From Flavobacteriales bacterium (GTDB lineage Bacteria; Bacteroidota; Bacteroidia; Flavobacteriales; Flavobacteriaceae), in NCBI GenBank assembly GCA_011526365.1, contig WTIO01000059.1, positions 15,217-79,216 on the forward strand: a stretch of 64,000 nucleotides of DNA. The letters run 5' to 3'. Position numbers and translations under genes: made by a program. Under the pieces are notes generated by a model that did no database searches, had not been told where the DNA came from, and was given only the letters and a program-made list of their open reading frames with translations. Positions 40,024-48,100 of the stretch are shown here, in pieces. The first letter of the stretch is position 1. Every line of letters begins with the position of its first letter.

Positions 40024-40673
40024 TTCCCTTTTTTATAATCGGCTAAGAATTTTTCTAAACCAATATCGGTCAAGGGGTGCTTCAATAAACCAGTGATAGC
40101 AGACAAGGGGCCTGTCATCACATCGGCTCCTGCATGGGCACAGGAAATGATATGCATCGTATGGCGAACAGAGGCCGCTAAAATTTCGGTTTCAAAGGCG
40201 TAATTGTCATAAATGTTACGGATATCCTCAATCAATTGGATGCCGTCGGTAGAAACATCGTCCAAGCGACCAATGAATGGGGATACATAGGTGGCGCCCG
40301 CTTTTGCCGCCAAAAGTGCTTGCCCAGGAGAAAATACCAGAGTACAATTTGTTTTTATCCCTTTATCGGAAAAATACTTTAGCGCCTTAACCCCTTCTTT
40401 AATCATAGGAATTTTCACCACAATTTGTGGGTGCAAGGCAGCCAGTGCCTCTCCTTCTTTTACCATACCTTCAAAATCTACAGCAATTACTTCTGCAGAA
40501 ACATCTCCTTCCACAGCTTCACAAATGGACACATAGTGTTTGAGAATATGCTCATGTCCAGTGATACCCTCTTTTGCCATTAAGGAAGGGTTGGTGGTAA
40601 CGCCATCAAGAATACCGAGGTCTTGGGCTTCCTTAATTTGATCGAGATTGGCGGTGTCAATAAAAAATTTCAT
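40020..40673 (-). CDS. Short-form transaldolase (TalC/FSA type)
   Basis: A 217-residue class I aldolase of the TalC/fructose-6-phosphate aldolase group; it moves a dihydroxyacetone unit between sugar phosphates in the pentose phosphate pathway. The N-terminus [11 protein letters not shown], the [11 protein letters not shown] segment, the Schiff-base Lys in the VKIPMIKEG stretch (near residue 90) and the SPFIGRLDD segment are all visible. Length matches the family (about 215). Whether it is a transaldolase or a fructose-6-phosphate aldolase cannot be decided here. Followed 11 bases upstream by the SDR gene. Confidence 0.93.
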   Translation of the reverse strand: MKFFIDTANLDQIKEAQDLGILDGVTTNPSLMAKEGITGHEHILKHYVSICEAVEGDVSAEVIAVDFEGMVKEGEALAALHPQIVVKIPMIKEGVKALKYFSDKGIKTNCTLVFSPGQALLAAKAGATYVSPFIGRLDDVSTDGIQLIEDIRNIYDNYAFETEILAASVRHTMHIISCAHAGADVMTGPLSAITGLLKHPLTDIGLEKFLADYKKGN

Positions 40674-40684
40674 AAAGTATGGTG

Positions 40685-41491
40685 TTATAGTTTATAGTGA
40701 TTGCGTAATAATTTTTCAAAAACTGTACTGGGTAAAATCCCTTTTAGAAAAATAGACAATTTTTGCATAAAAGGCCCCACGCGGTAATGAACTTTTCTTT
40801 TTTTAGTAGTGATGAGTTGTGCTATGACTTCAGCAACCTCCCTAGGGTCGTTGCCTTCGTCTACATGGGCATTCATAGTATCTAAAGACCATTCATAGGC
40901 TTTAAAATAAGGAGATTCTTTTTTTAGGGGGCTATAATAGCGGCGGTCTGCAATGGCAGTAGCATAGTCTCCAGGGGCTAAAGTAACCACATCAATACCG
41001 AAGGCGCGTACTTCCATACGCAGGGCTTCAGACAGCAATTGTAGCGCCCCCTTTGAAGCACTATAAGCACCGCGAAAGGGTAGCCCCATAGAGGCACCAA
41101 TGGAAGTAATATTAATAATTAGCCCTTGCTTTTTAGCACGCATCAGCGGCAGTACCTGCTGAATGACAGCCAAAGGGCCAAAGCAATTGGTATTAAAATG
41201 TGCTTGCAATGCCGCTTGTTCCAATTCTTCTACAGGACCAGTTATTCCTTGCCCTGCATTATTAATCAATACGTCCACACGGCCGTATTCTTTTTCCAAG
41301 CGCTGAACACAGCGCACAATACTTTTGGAGTCATTTAAATCTAAAGGCCAAAGGCTGTAGGAGTCCGGAGCGGGATATTTTTTTGGGTCTCTACAAGTTC
41401 CAATTACGGTGTATCCTTTTTGGGCAAGGAAAGCCGCTGTAGATTTTCCCAATCCCGAGGAGGCGCCCGTAACGAATACTATTTTTGTCAA
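40685..41491 (-). CDS. Short-chain dehydrogenase/reductase
   Basis: An SDR oxidoreductase of about 268 residues: TGASSGLG near the N-terminus (NAD(P) site), NNAG, and the catalytic YSASK. The substrate is unknown. The ORF is open to 41512, which would put a TTG start inside the 3' end of ffs; I choose the TTG at 41491, which gives the usual [13 protein letters not shown] start. Both are TTG. Reads in the same direction as ffs, so it could share its transcript. Confidence 0.85.
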   Translation of the reverse strand: MTKIVFVTGASSGLGKSTAAFLAQKGYTVIGTCRDPKKYPAPDSYSLWPLDLNDSKSIVRCVQRLEKEYGRVDVLINNAGQGITGPVEELEQAALQAHFNTNCFGPLAVIQQVLPLMRAKKQGLIINITSIGASMGLPFRGAYSASKGALQLLSEALRMEVRAFGIDVVTLAPGDYATAIADRRYYSPLKKESPYFKAYEWSLDTMNAHVDEGNDPREVAEVIAQLITTKKRKVHYRVGPFMQKLSIFLKGILPSTVFEKLLRNHYKL

Positions 41492-41506
41492 TGGATAATT
41501 AAAAAT

Positions 41507-41603
41507 GGGCAAGCGATCTGTATCACACCGCTACAACCGCCTACCCTTGCTGCGTTCCCGCCCTGGGGGGATTCGGCAGGAGCTGGTTGTACAGGACTTG
41601 CCC
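41507..41603 (-). ncRNA. ffs: Small signal recognition particle RNA (4.5S type)
   Basis: The minus strand reads a 97-base hairpin RNA. Its ends pair perfectly (GGGCAAG at 41603-41597 with CTTGCCC at 41513-41507), TACAACC pairs with GGTTGTA further in, and the SRP apical core CCAGGGCGGGAACGCAGCA is intact (the family has CCAGG-CGGAA-GCAGC). It binds Ffh for membrane protein targeting. The stem followed by ATTTTT on the 3' side can end transcription. No protein is coded here, although an ORF on the plus strand runs across it. Upstream promoter is at 41608-41638. Confidence 0.93.
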
Positions 41604-41607
41604 AGCA

Positions 41608-41638
41608 CAAAAATACAGTTTTTAGCACGGGCCACAAA
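41608..41638 (-). promoter_or_regulatory. ffs promoter: TTTG -N19- TATTTTTG
   Basis: On the minus strand TTTG (41638-41635) and TATTTTTG (41615-41608) are 19 bases apart, the full Bacteroidota -33/-7 arrangement. The box's last base is 5 bases from the RNA 5' end deduced from the closing stem (41603). This is the best-defined promoter in the window. Confidence 0.9.
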
Positions 41639-41663
41639 GATTGGATTACTGAAATTTATTAAA

Positions 41664-41671
41664 TACCTTCG
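41664..41671 (+). promoter_or_regulatory. Variant -7 box TACCTTCG before glutamine cyclotransferase gene
   Basis: TACCTTCG, one base from TAnnTTTG; the start ATG at 41685 lies 14 bases after it. Confidence 0.35.
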
Positions 41672-41684
41672 TTTAAAACTTGTG

Positions 41685-42704
41685 ATGAAATACACGCTCC
41701 TCTTCTTGCTTCCCTGGCTTTTTTTAAAATGCGGTGATGCAAAAATTCCTTCCTATAAATTGCGCCTTAAAAGCAGTGCAAAACGCTTGAGCGCTGGAGA
41801 CACCCTGCGCCTGCAAGTCCCTGATAAAAAACAGGTAATCGATTCAATACATTATTATTGGGACAGCACACCTATTGCGGCAGTATATGCAATTCCCAAA
41901 CAAAACTTAGGATCGCATACCGTGAGCGCCAAAGTGTATGCCGAAGGAAAAGTTACCACTGTGGAAAAACCAGTACAGCTCCATGCCAGTAGTGCACCAG
42001 AGGTGTATACCTATACAATTAAAAACAGCTTTCCCCACGACACCGAGGCCTACACCCAAGGTTTAGAGTTTTATCGGGATACACTCTACGAAAGCACAGG
42101 TTTAAGAGGACAATCTACCTTGCGGAAAGTAGACTATATCACGGGAGAAGTGCTACAACAAGAAAATCTTAATAAGGTCTATTTTGGAGAAGGCCTCACC
42201 CTACTCAACAAGGTGGCCTATCAATTGACCTGGCAAGAAAATATCGCCTTTGTTTACAACCCCGAAACTTTAGAAACCCTGCGTTCATTTTCTTATGAAA
42301 ACAGCAAAGAAGGTTGGGGGCTGTGCAATGATGGTACCTATTTATACAAATCCGATGGCACCAATAAAATTTGGAAGCTCGACCCCGAAACAGGAAAGGA
42401 ATTGAGCCATATTGAAGTGATGACCAATAAGGCAGCCCTCAACAAACTCAACGAATTGGAATGGATAAATGGAAAGATTTATGCCAACACCTACCAGTTT
42501 AATAAAGAAGTAGCCGTAATTGTAAATCCTACTTCCGGAGCGGTTGAAGGGGTCATCGACTTTACGGGATTAAAAGAAAAGGTAGATCAAATCCCCACGT
42601 TAAATGTCCTTAACGGTATTGCCTACCACCCTAAAAAAAAGACCCTCTTCGTAACGGGAAAAAATTGGAGTAAACTCTTTGAAGTGGTGCTCGAAAAGAA
42701 ATAA
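41685..42704 (+). CDS. Glutaminyl-peptide cyclotransferase (bacterial beta-propeller type)
   Basis: A 339-residue exported protein of the bacterial/plant-type glutamine cyclotransferase family (five-bladed propeller), which turns N-terminal Gln into pyroglutamate. Motifs such as FPHDTEAYTQGLEF, GLRGQSTL and GEGLTLL match the family. The signal peptide (about 1-17) ends in LFLKC, a lipobox with an unusual Lys at -1; the Cys would be residue 17. The ORF is open 60 codons upstream across the SRP RNA; the chosen ATG begins the signal peptide. Its stop shares a base with the thioesterase ATG (TAATG). The N-pyroglutamyl step may protect many exported proteins. Confidence 0.9.
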   Translation: MKYTLLFLLPWLFLKCGDAKIPSYKLRLKSSAKRLSAGDTLRLQVPDKKQVIDSIHYYWDSTPIAAVYAIPKQNLGSHTVSAKVYAEGKVTTVEKPVQLHASSAPEVYTYTIKNSFPHDTEAYTQGLEFYRDTLYESTGLRGQSTLRKVDYITGEVLQQENLNKVYFGEGLTLLNKVAYQLTWQENIAFVYNPETLETLRSFSYENSKEGWGLCNDGTYLYKSDGTNKIWKLDPETGKELSHIEVMTNKAALNKLNELEWINGKIYANTYQFNKEVAVIVNPTSGAVEGVIDFTGLKEKVDQIPTLNVLNGIAYHPKKKTLFVTGKNWSKLFEVVLEKK

Positions 42705-43105
42705 TGGCAGCACCCAAAATATTTCAACAAACCTTAAAGGTAACAGCAGCGCATATAGACGGACTACATCACGTAAATAATGTACAATACTTGTACTGGG
42801 TACAAGAAATTGCCAAGGCCCATTGGCGTGAAATCACCAATAACACCGTCATGGAAGGCGTGTGGGTGGTACGACAACACAATATTGTTTACAAAAAACC
42901 TGCCTACGAGGGGGACATTCTAAAAATCAGCACTTTTGTTCGCTCTCTTAAGGGGCCACTATCGGAGCGGATAGTGCATATTCACAATACAGAAAACAAT
43001 ACCTTATTGGTGCAGTGTACAACCCAGTGGTGTTTTATAGAAGCCGCAACGCGTAAGGTGTTGCCCGCTCCTGCTCTTCTCAAAGAGTTTGTACTGCCAG
43101 AATAG
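42704..43105 (+). CDS. Acyl-CoA thioesterase (4HBT hotdog fold)
   Basis: A 133-residue hotdog-fold thioesterase of the YbgC/FadM type, releasing free acids from CoA thioesters. The family pattern is seen in DGLHHVNNVQYL (the His/Asn replace the Asp of some relatives) and the Trp-rich segment near residue 28. Length is typical (about 130). Coupled to the cyclotransferase gene. Substrate is unknown. Convergent with glyA with 2 bases between. Confidence 0.88.
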   Translation: MAAPKIFQQTLKVTAAHIDGLHHVNNVQYLYWVQEIAKAHWREITNNTVMEGVWVVRQHNIVYKKPAYEGDILKISTFVRSLKGPLSERIVHIHNTENNTLLVQCTTQWCFIEAATRKVLPAPALLKEFVLPE

Positions 43106-43107
43106 TT

Positions 43108-44379
43108 TTAGACTTGAAATAATGGACGGTGCGACATAAAGGCATGCACTTCTTGTGCCACCGCTTCAATTGTGGCACTATCTTCAGCATTTTCAATTAC
43201 CCGATCAACAAATGCTACCACTGTTTCCATATCTGCTTCAACTAAACCACGCGTAGTAATGGCAGCAGTTCCAAAACGAATACCCGAAGTCACAAATGGA
43301 GAGCGATCGTCAAAGGGTACCATATTTTTATTGGCGGTTATTTCGGCTTGTACTAAGGCCGCTTCGGCAGCTTTGCCAGTAATTCCTTTATTACGCAGGT
43401 CAATAAGCATCATATGATTATCGGTACCCCCAGAAATAATGTGGTAGTCTCGGGCCACTAGAGCTTTTGCCATGGCCTGTGCATTTTTTTGCACCTGTTC
43501 CATATAGCTTTTATATCCGGGCTGCAAGGCTTCTCCAAAAGCTACGGCTTTAGCGGCTACAACGTGCTCCAAAGGCCCCCCTTGATTGCCGGGAAATACA
43601 GCCAAATCTAATAAAGCAGACATTTTACGGAGACTGCCATTTTTTAAAGTAATACCAAAAGGATTGTCAAAATCCTGCCCCATTAATATCAACCCCCCAC
43701 GAGGGCCACGTAAGGTTTTGTGGGTGGTGGTGGTCACCACATGACAATGCGGTAAGGGATTGTTGAGCAAACCCGTAGCAATTAGCCCCGATGGATGCGA
43801 AATATCTGCCAATAAGAAGGCGCCTATAGCATCGGCGATTTCACGAAAACGCTTAAAGTCAATATCGCGAGAGTAGGCCGACGCTCCTGCAATGAGCATT
43901 TTGGGTTGTACTTCTTCGGCGATTTTAGCAATCGTATCGTAATTTAAACGTCCTGTCTCTTTTTCTACCCCGTAAAAATGCGCTTTGTACAAACGTCCCG
44001 AAAAATTCACGGGAGACCCATGGGTTAAATGCCCTCCATGCGCGAGGTCAAAACCGAGGATTTTGTCACCAGGATTTAAAAATGCATGGAACACTGCCGT
44101 ATTCGCCTGAGATCCCGAATGGGGTTGCACGTTGGCATACGCAGCGCCAAAAAGTTCTTTTGCTCGGTCTATAGCAAGTTGTTCGATCTCGTCAACTACT
44201 TCACAACCACCGTAATACCGCTTCCCGGGATAGCCCTCAGCATATTTGTTGGTAAGTACCGAACCCGTAGCTTCCATCACTGCAGGGCTTGTAAAATTCT
44301 CAGAAGCAATAAGTTCTATACCATTGCGCTGTCGTTGATCTTCTTTTGCGATTAAATCAAAAACCAGGGCGTCCTTCAT
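43108..44379 (-). CDS. glyA: Serine hydroxymethyltransferase
   Basis: SHMT, PLP enzyme moving C1 between serine and glycine with tetrahydrofolate, 423 residues (usual 410-430). The PLP lysine is in [14 protein letters not shown] (Lys near 227), and the substrate residues IELIASENF and [13 protein letters not shown] are at the N-terminus. It has a -7 box upstream (44396-44403). No folate or glycine riboswitch is evident in the leader. Confidence 0.98.
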   Translation of the reverse strand: MKDALVFDLIAKEDQRQRNGIELIASENFTSPAVMEATGSVLTNKYAEGYPGKRYYGGCEVVDEIEQLAIDRAKELFGAAYANVQPHSGSQANTAVFHAFLNPGDKILGFDLAHGGHLTHGSPVNFSGRLYKAHFYGVEKETGRLNYDTIAKIAEEVQPKMLIAGASAYSRDIDFKRFREIADAIGAFLLADISHPSGLIATGLLNNPLPHCHVVTTTTHKTLRGPRGGLILMGQDFDNPFGITLKNGSLRKMSALLDLAVFPGNQGGPLEHVVAAKAVAFGEALQPGYKSYMEQVQKNAQAMAKALVARDYHIISGGTDNHMMLIDLRNKGITGKAAEAALVQAEITANKNMVPFDDRSPFVTSGIRFGTAAITTRGLVEADMETVVAFVDRVIENAEDSATIEAVAQEVHAFMSHRPLFQV

Positions 44380-44395
44380 CTAGTTCAAATTTTGT

Positions 44396-44403
44396 CAAAA
44401 TTA
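44396..44403 (-). promoter_or_regulatory. -7 box for glyA
   Basis: TAATTTTG on the minus strand fits TAnnTTTG. It overlaps a 15-base palindrome (AATTTTG T CAAAATT at 44388-44402), which could be an operator or chance. Predicted leader about 12 bases. Confidence 0.45.
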
Positions 44404-44472
44404 GCAATTATCAACTTGTTGCACCCCGAAAAACGTCCCATTTTTATTAACTTATCCCAAATTAATTAACAG

Positions 44473-44598
44473 ATGCCCAAATCGTTATACCTACTAACAC
44501 TATGCCTATGCTTTGGCTGTGTTACCGTTCAATCTACCCAAAAACAGCAGCGGTATTGGGTGTTTACATTTATGGGCGTGCTGCAGACAACTTTGTAA
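44473..44598 (+). pseudogene. Possible remnant of a decayed lipoprotein gene
   Basis: A 41-codon ORF begins with a lipoprotein-type signal (hydrophobic LLTLCLCFGC) and then stops. The frame +2 of the same DNA carries a further open, protein-like stretch (containing YGRAADNFVKRY and PKPLLASALHP) up to about 44652, and frame +1 another (PTPDLLAPVIHELEQDNMS) to about 44689. This is what a gene broken by two or more frameshifts would look like. I cannot name the parent family. A real small protein is the alternative. It lies in the largest gene-free gap (44380-44770, 391 bases). Confidence 0.4.
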
Positions 44599-44770
44599 AA
44601 CGCTATCCAAAACCCCTACTCGCCTCGGCCCTACACCCGATTTGCTCGCTCCCGTAATTCATGAGCTAGAACAGGACAATATGTCTTGATTTACAACATA
44701 TTAACCGCCATTTCGACAGGTTTTTTCGGCTGGAATAGCTTTTGATTGCTTCCGAACAAAAAACAACCCC

Positions 44771-47380
44771 ATGAATACAAACCAGTTTACCCTAAAATCA
44801 CAGGAGGTATTGCAAAATGCACAGCTGTTAGCCCAAAAACAAGGTCATCAAGCAGTGGATGAAGCCCATTTAATGCATGCTCTCCTCACCTCCGATGATA
44901 CTGTTATACCTTTTGTTTTAAAGCAATTGGAAATCAAAAAAGAGCAATTGCTGGAGCAAACAGAAAAACTCCTAGCAACCTATCCTAAAGTCAGTGGTGC
45001 CCCCCAAAACATTTCCCAAAAAGCAGGGAATATCCTTTTAAGCGCTACTAAAACCGCCCAAAAAAATGGGGATGACTACGTAGCCACCGATCATTTGTTT
45101 TTAGTGCTGTGCGAAAGTAAGAGCCCCTTGGCGGATTGGTTAAAACAACAGGGCGCAACTGTAAAAAATTGTGCCGCAGCAATAGCAAAATTGCGCCAAG
45201 GGGAAAAGGTGTCCTCAGCTTCTTCCGAAGACACCTTTAATGCCTTAGAAAAATATGCTGTAGACCTAACCAAAAGTGCCCGAGAGGGAAAGCTAGACCC
45301 CGTAATTGGGCGTGATGACGAAATTCGCCGTTTGCTGCAAATTCTTTCGCGTCGCACCAAAAACAATCCCATACTTGTTGGGGAGCCCGGTACAGGTAAA
45401 ACCGCTATAGCCGAAGGGTTAGCCCATCGTGTGATTGATGGAGATGTCCCAGAAAACCTCAAGGACAAGCGCATTTTTTCCCTAGACATGGGCGCCCTAA
45501 TAGCAGGAGCCAAATACAAGGGTGAATTTGAAGAACGTTTAAAAGGGGTGGTAAAAGAGGTCACTCAAAGTGATGGCAGCATATTGCTTTTTATAGATGA
45601 AATACACACCCTAGTGGGTGCGGGTGGCGGTGAAGGCGCTATGGATGCCGCCAACATTTTAAAGCCTGCGCTAGCACGTGGCGAGTTGCGTGCTATTGGG
45701 GCTACCACCCTGGATGAATTTCAAAAGTATTTTGAAAAAGACAAGGCCTTGGAACGCCGCTTTCAAAAAGTAACTGTAGACGAACCCAGTGTAGATGATG
45801 CCATATCTATTTTAAGGGGCATTAAAGAAAAGTACGAAACCCATCATAAGGTACGCATTAAGGACGAAGCCATAGTGGGGGCTGTGGCCCTCTCCCACCG
45901 CTATATTTCCAACCGCTTTTTACCCGACAAGGCCATCGACCTTATGGACGAAGCGGCTTCAAAACTGCGAATGGAAATCAATTCTAAACCAGAAGAATTG
46001 GATGCCTTAGACCGAAGAATACGCCAATTGGAAATTGAACTGGTGGCCATCACCCGCGAAAAAGACGAGAATAAAATTAATGCCTTAACCAAAGAATTGG
46101 CGGATTTAAAAGAGGAACGCAGCAGTATTGCCTCCAGATGGGAGTATGAAAAAGGACTTGTAGATAAAATGCAAACGGCCAAACAAAACATTGAAACCTT
46201 TAAGCAAGATGCTTCACGAGCAGAACGCGAAGGGCGCTTTGATGCGGTGGCAGAACTGCGGTACGGGAAAATTAAGGATGCCGAACAAGAAATTGCCCAA
46301 ATTCAAGAAGAATTAAACCGCATTGACAACCAAGAGGCCATGATTAAGGAAGAGGTAACCTACGATGATATCGCTGAGGTAGTTGCCAAATGGACGGGCA
46401 TACCAGTGAGTAAAATGCTACAATCGGACCGAGAACGGCTGCTTCATTTAGAAACTCATTTACGCCAACGCTTAGTGGGGCAAGAAGAGGCTGTCCGAAC
46501 GGTTAGTGATGCCATACGACGCAGTAGAGCCGGTTTGCAGGATCAAAACCGCCCCATTGGGAGTTTCTTGTTTTTAGGAACTACAGGGGTTGGAAAAACC
46601 GAATTGGCCAAAGCATTGGCGGAAGTGCTTTTTGACGATGCCAACAACATCACCCGTATTGATATGAGTGAATACCAAGAACGGCACGCTGTAAGTAGAT
46701 TAATTGGAGCTCCTCCGGGCTACGTGGGCTATGATGAAGGTGGACAACTTACCGAAGCAGTGCGAAGAAAGCCCTACTCTGTAATATTATTGGATGAAAT
46801 TGAAAAAGCCCACCCCGACACCTTTAACATACTGCTACAACTTCTAGATGAAGGCCGATTAACGGACAACAAAGGACGTACGGCAGATTTTAAAAATACC
46901 CTAGTGATTATGACTAGTAACTTAGGGAGTGACGCCATTTTAGCTGCGTTTACACGGCACAAATCCTTTCAAACAGCAGAAAACGAAGCTCGAAAAGCGG
47001 TACTTGAGTTATTGCAACAACGCATCCGCCCCGAGTTTTTAAACCGTATTGACGACATTTTACTGTTTTCGCCGCTAACACGGCAGGAAATCCAACAAAT
47101 CGTTCAACTGCAATTTAACCGCATTGCAAGCAGCTTAAAAGCACAAAACATTACCATTCAAGCTACTCCAGCAGCTTTAGAACTATTGGCACAAAAAGGG
47201 TTTGACCCACAATACGGTGGACGACCAGTGAAAAGAACTTTGCAAAAAGAAGTGATTAACCCCTTGAGTAAGGCCATCCTGGCAAATGAATTGCATACGG
47301 ACCAAACTGTGCTTGTAGCTGTTGAGGAAGACCGTATCGTGTTTAAAAACACACCAAAAGAACAGGAAAAAGAAAAATAA
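44771..47380 (+). CDS. clpB: ClpB disaggregase
   Basis: The ATP-driven protein disaggregase, 869 residues (usual about 860). The N-terminal Clp repeat domain covers 1-145; AAA+ domain 1 has GEPGTGKT near residue 206; a long middle coiled coil (about 405-520) distinguishes ClpB from ClpA/C; AAA+ domain 2 has GTTGVGKTE near 609 and DEIEKAHPD. It frees proteins from aggregates together with DnaK. No mutations of the Walker motifs are seen. Confidence 0.98.
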   Translation: MNTNQFTLKSQEVLQNAQLLAQKQGHQAVDEAHLMHALLTSDDTVIPFVLKQLEIKKEQLLEQTEKLLATYPKVSGAPQNISQKAGNILLSATKTAQKNGDDYVATDHLFLVLCESKSPLADWLKQQGATVKNCAAAIAKLRQGEKVSSASSEDTFNALEKYAVDLTKSAREGKLDPVIGRDDEIRRLLQILSRRTKNNPILVGEPGTGKTAIAEGLAHRVIDGDVPENLKDKRIFSLDMGALIAGAKYKGEFEERLKGVVKEVTQSDGSILLFIDEIHTLVGAGGGEGAMDAANILKPALARGELRAIGATTLDEFQKYFEKDKALERRFQKVTVDEPSVDDAISILRGIKEKYETHHKVRIKDEAIVGAVALSHRYISNRFLPDKAIDLMDEAASKLRMEINSKPEELDALDRRIRQLEIELVAITREKDENKINALTKELADLKEERSSIASRWEYEKGLVDKMQTAKQNIETFKQDASRAEREGRFDAVAELRYGKIKDAEQEIAQIQEELNRIDNQEAMIKEEVTYDDIAEVVAKWTGIPVSKMLQSDRERLLHLETHLRQRLVGQEEAVRTVSDAIRRSRAGLQDQNRPIGSFLFLGTTGVGKTELAKALAEVLFDDANNITRIDMSEYQERHAVSRLIGAPPGYVGYDEGGQLTEAVRRKPYSVILLDEIEKAHPDTFNILLQLLDEGRLTDNKGRTADFKNTLVIMTSNLGSDAILAAFTRHKSFQTAENEARKAVLELLQQRIRPEFLNRIDDILLFSPLTRQEIQQIVQLQFNRIASSLKAQNITIQATPAALELLAQKGFDPQYGGRPVKRTLQKEVINPLSKAILANELHTDQTVLVAVEEDRIVFKNTPKEQEKEK

Positions 47381-47590
47381 TAATTTATTAAACAATCACT
47401 TCAAAAACTCTATTCAATACACTTATAATCAATATTTTGATATTTAAATATAAGAATTAATTATGGTGTCCCTACAGCTGTTTTTACCGTCAAAACACAC
47501 TATTACCCCCACCTTCTGCCCCAGGGATTTCGCAATGAACAACAAGCAGTTGGCAGTCGGCATACCTTAAAAAAATTGTACCTTCGGCCT
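47381..47590. other. AT-rich spacer before smpB with short direct repeats
   Basis: 210 bases without a gene. It starts AT-rich, and holds GCAGTTG GCAGTCG GCA at 47546-47562, a 7-base near-tandem unit that I have seen as a common spacer repeat in Bacteroidota. The smpB -7 box (47579-47586) sits at its end. I see no terminator for clpB. Confidence 0.5.
47579..47586 (+). promoter_or_regulatory. Variant -7 box TACCTTCG before smpB
   Basis: TACCTTCG, one base from the consensus. With the ffs spacing, transcription would start at 47591, the GTG itself. Confidence 0.4.
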
Positions 47591-48049
47591 GTGCAAAAAG
47601 CCATAAACATACAAAACAAAAAAGCCCGTTTCGAGTACGAACTCCTCGATCAATACACCGCCGGAATTGTATTGACGGGTACCGAAATCAAATCGATTCG
47701 GAACAGTAAGGCTTCCATTGCAGAGAGTTTTTGTGAATTTAACGAGAAACAAGAACTTTTTGTGGTCAATATGTACATTGAAGAATACGCCTTTGGTGCG
47801 CGCTACAACCACCGCCCTAGAAGTACGCGTAAACTCTTGCTAAATAAAAAAGAATTAAAAAAACTCCACCGACAAGTACAGCTTAGTGGTCTTACCATTG
47901 TTCCACTAAAACTTTTCATCAATGCCAAGGGCTATGCGAAAATGATAATTGCACTGGCACGCGGAAAAAAACTATACGACAAACGGGAAACAATTAAAGA
48001 CCGGGACAACAAACGCAATCTGGAGCGCATTAAAAAAAATTTTAAGTGA
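47591..48049 (+). CDS. smpB: SsrA-binding protein
   Basis: SmpB, partner of tmRNA in rescue of stalled ribosomes, about 152 residues (usual 150-160). The conserved YELLDQYTAGIVLTGTEIKSIR segment and the C-terminal Lys/Arg tail (DKRETIKDRDNKR) are present. The start is GTG at 47591, not the TTG at 47576: the latter lies in the -7 box and adds nothing conserved. tmRNA itself is not in this window. Confidence 0.96.
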   Translation: MQKAINIQNKKARFEYELLDQYTAGIVLTGTEIKSIRNSKASIAESFCEFNEKQELFVVNMYIEEYAFGARYNHRPRSTRKLLLNKKELKKLHRQVQLSGLTIVPLKLFINAKGYAKMIIALARGKKLYDKRETIKDRDNKRNLERIKKNFK

Positions 48050-48059
48050 TGCTGTAACC

Positions 48060-48089
48060 TTACTGTCAGCTTTTTCGTCTTAACAGTAA
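48060..48089. repeat. Inverted repeat TTACTGT...ACAGTAA between smpB and the DUF5686-type gene
   Basis: A perfect 7-base inverted repeat with a 16-base loop lies just before the ATG at 48101. No T-run follows, so it is not a normal terminator; an mRNA hairpin or operator is possible, as is chance. Confidence 0.35.
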
Positions 48090-48100
48090 AACCTATTCTT

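Larger units (their letters stand above)
44380..44770. other. 391-base gap between glyA and clpB
   Basis: Contains the glyA promoter (44396-44403), the probable gene remnant at 44473-44689, a short TTCGACAGG fragment near 44713 like the 34564 repeat, and an AT-rich tail before the clpB ATG. A near match to a -7 box (TAGCTTTTG, one base too long) lies near 44738. I see no heat-shock operator such as CIRCE. Confidence 0.6.

Noticed and set aside
41505..41684. N-terminal extension of the glutamine cyclotransferase ORF
   Set aside because: It crosses the SRP RNA gene on the other strand and precedes the true signal peptide; the start at 41685 is used.
44388..44402. 15-base palindrome as a glyA operator
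   Set aside because: AATTTTG-T-CAAAATT is AT-rich and explained by the -7 box; only one copy seen, so an operator claim is not supported.
45091..45564. 157-codon ORF opposite clpB
   Set aside because: A shadow frame; the composition is Ser/Pro/Arg-rich, as expected from antisense of a conserved gene.
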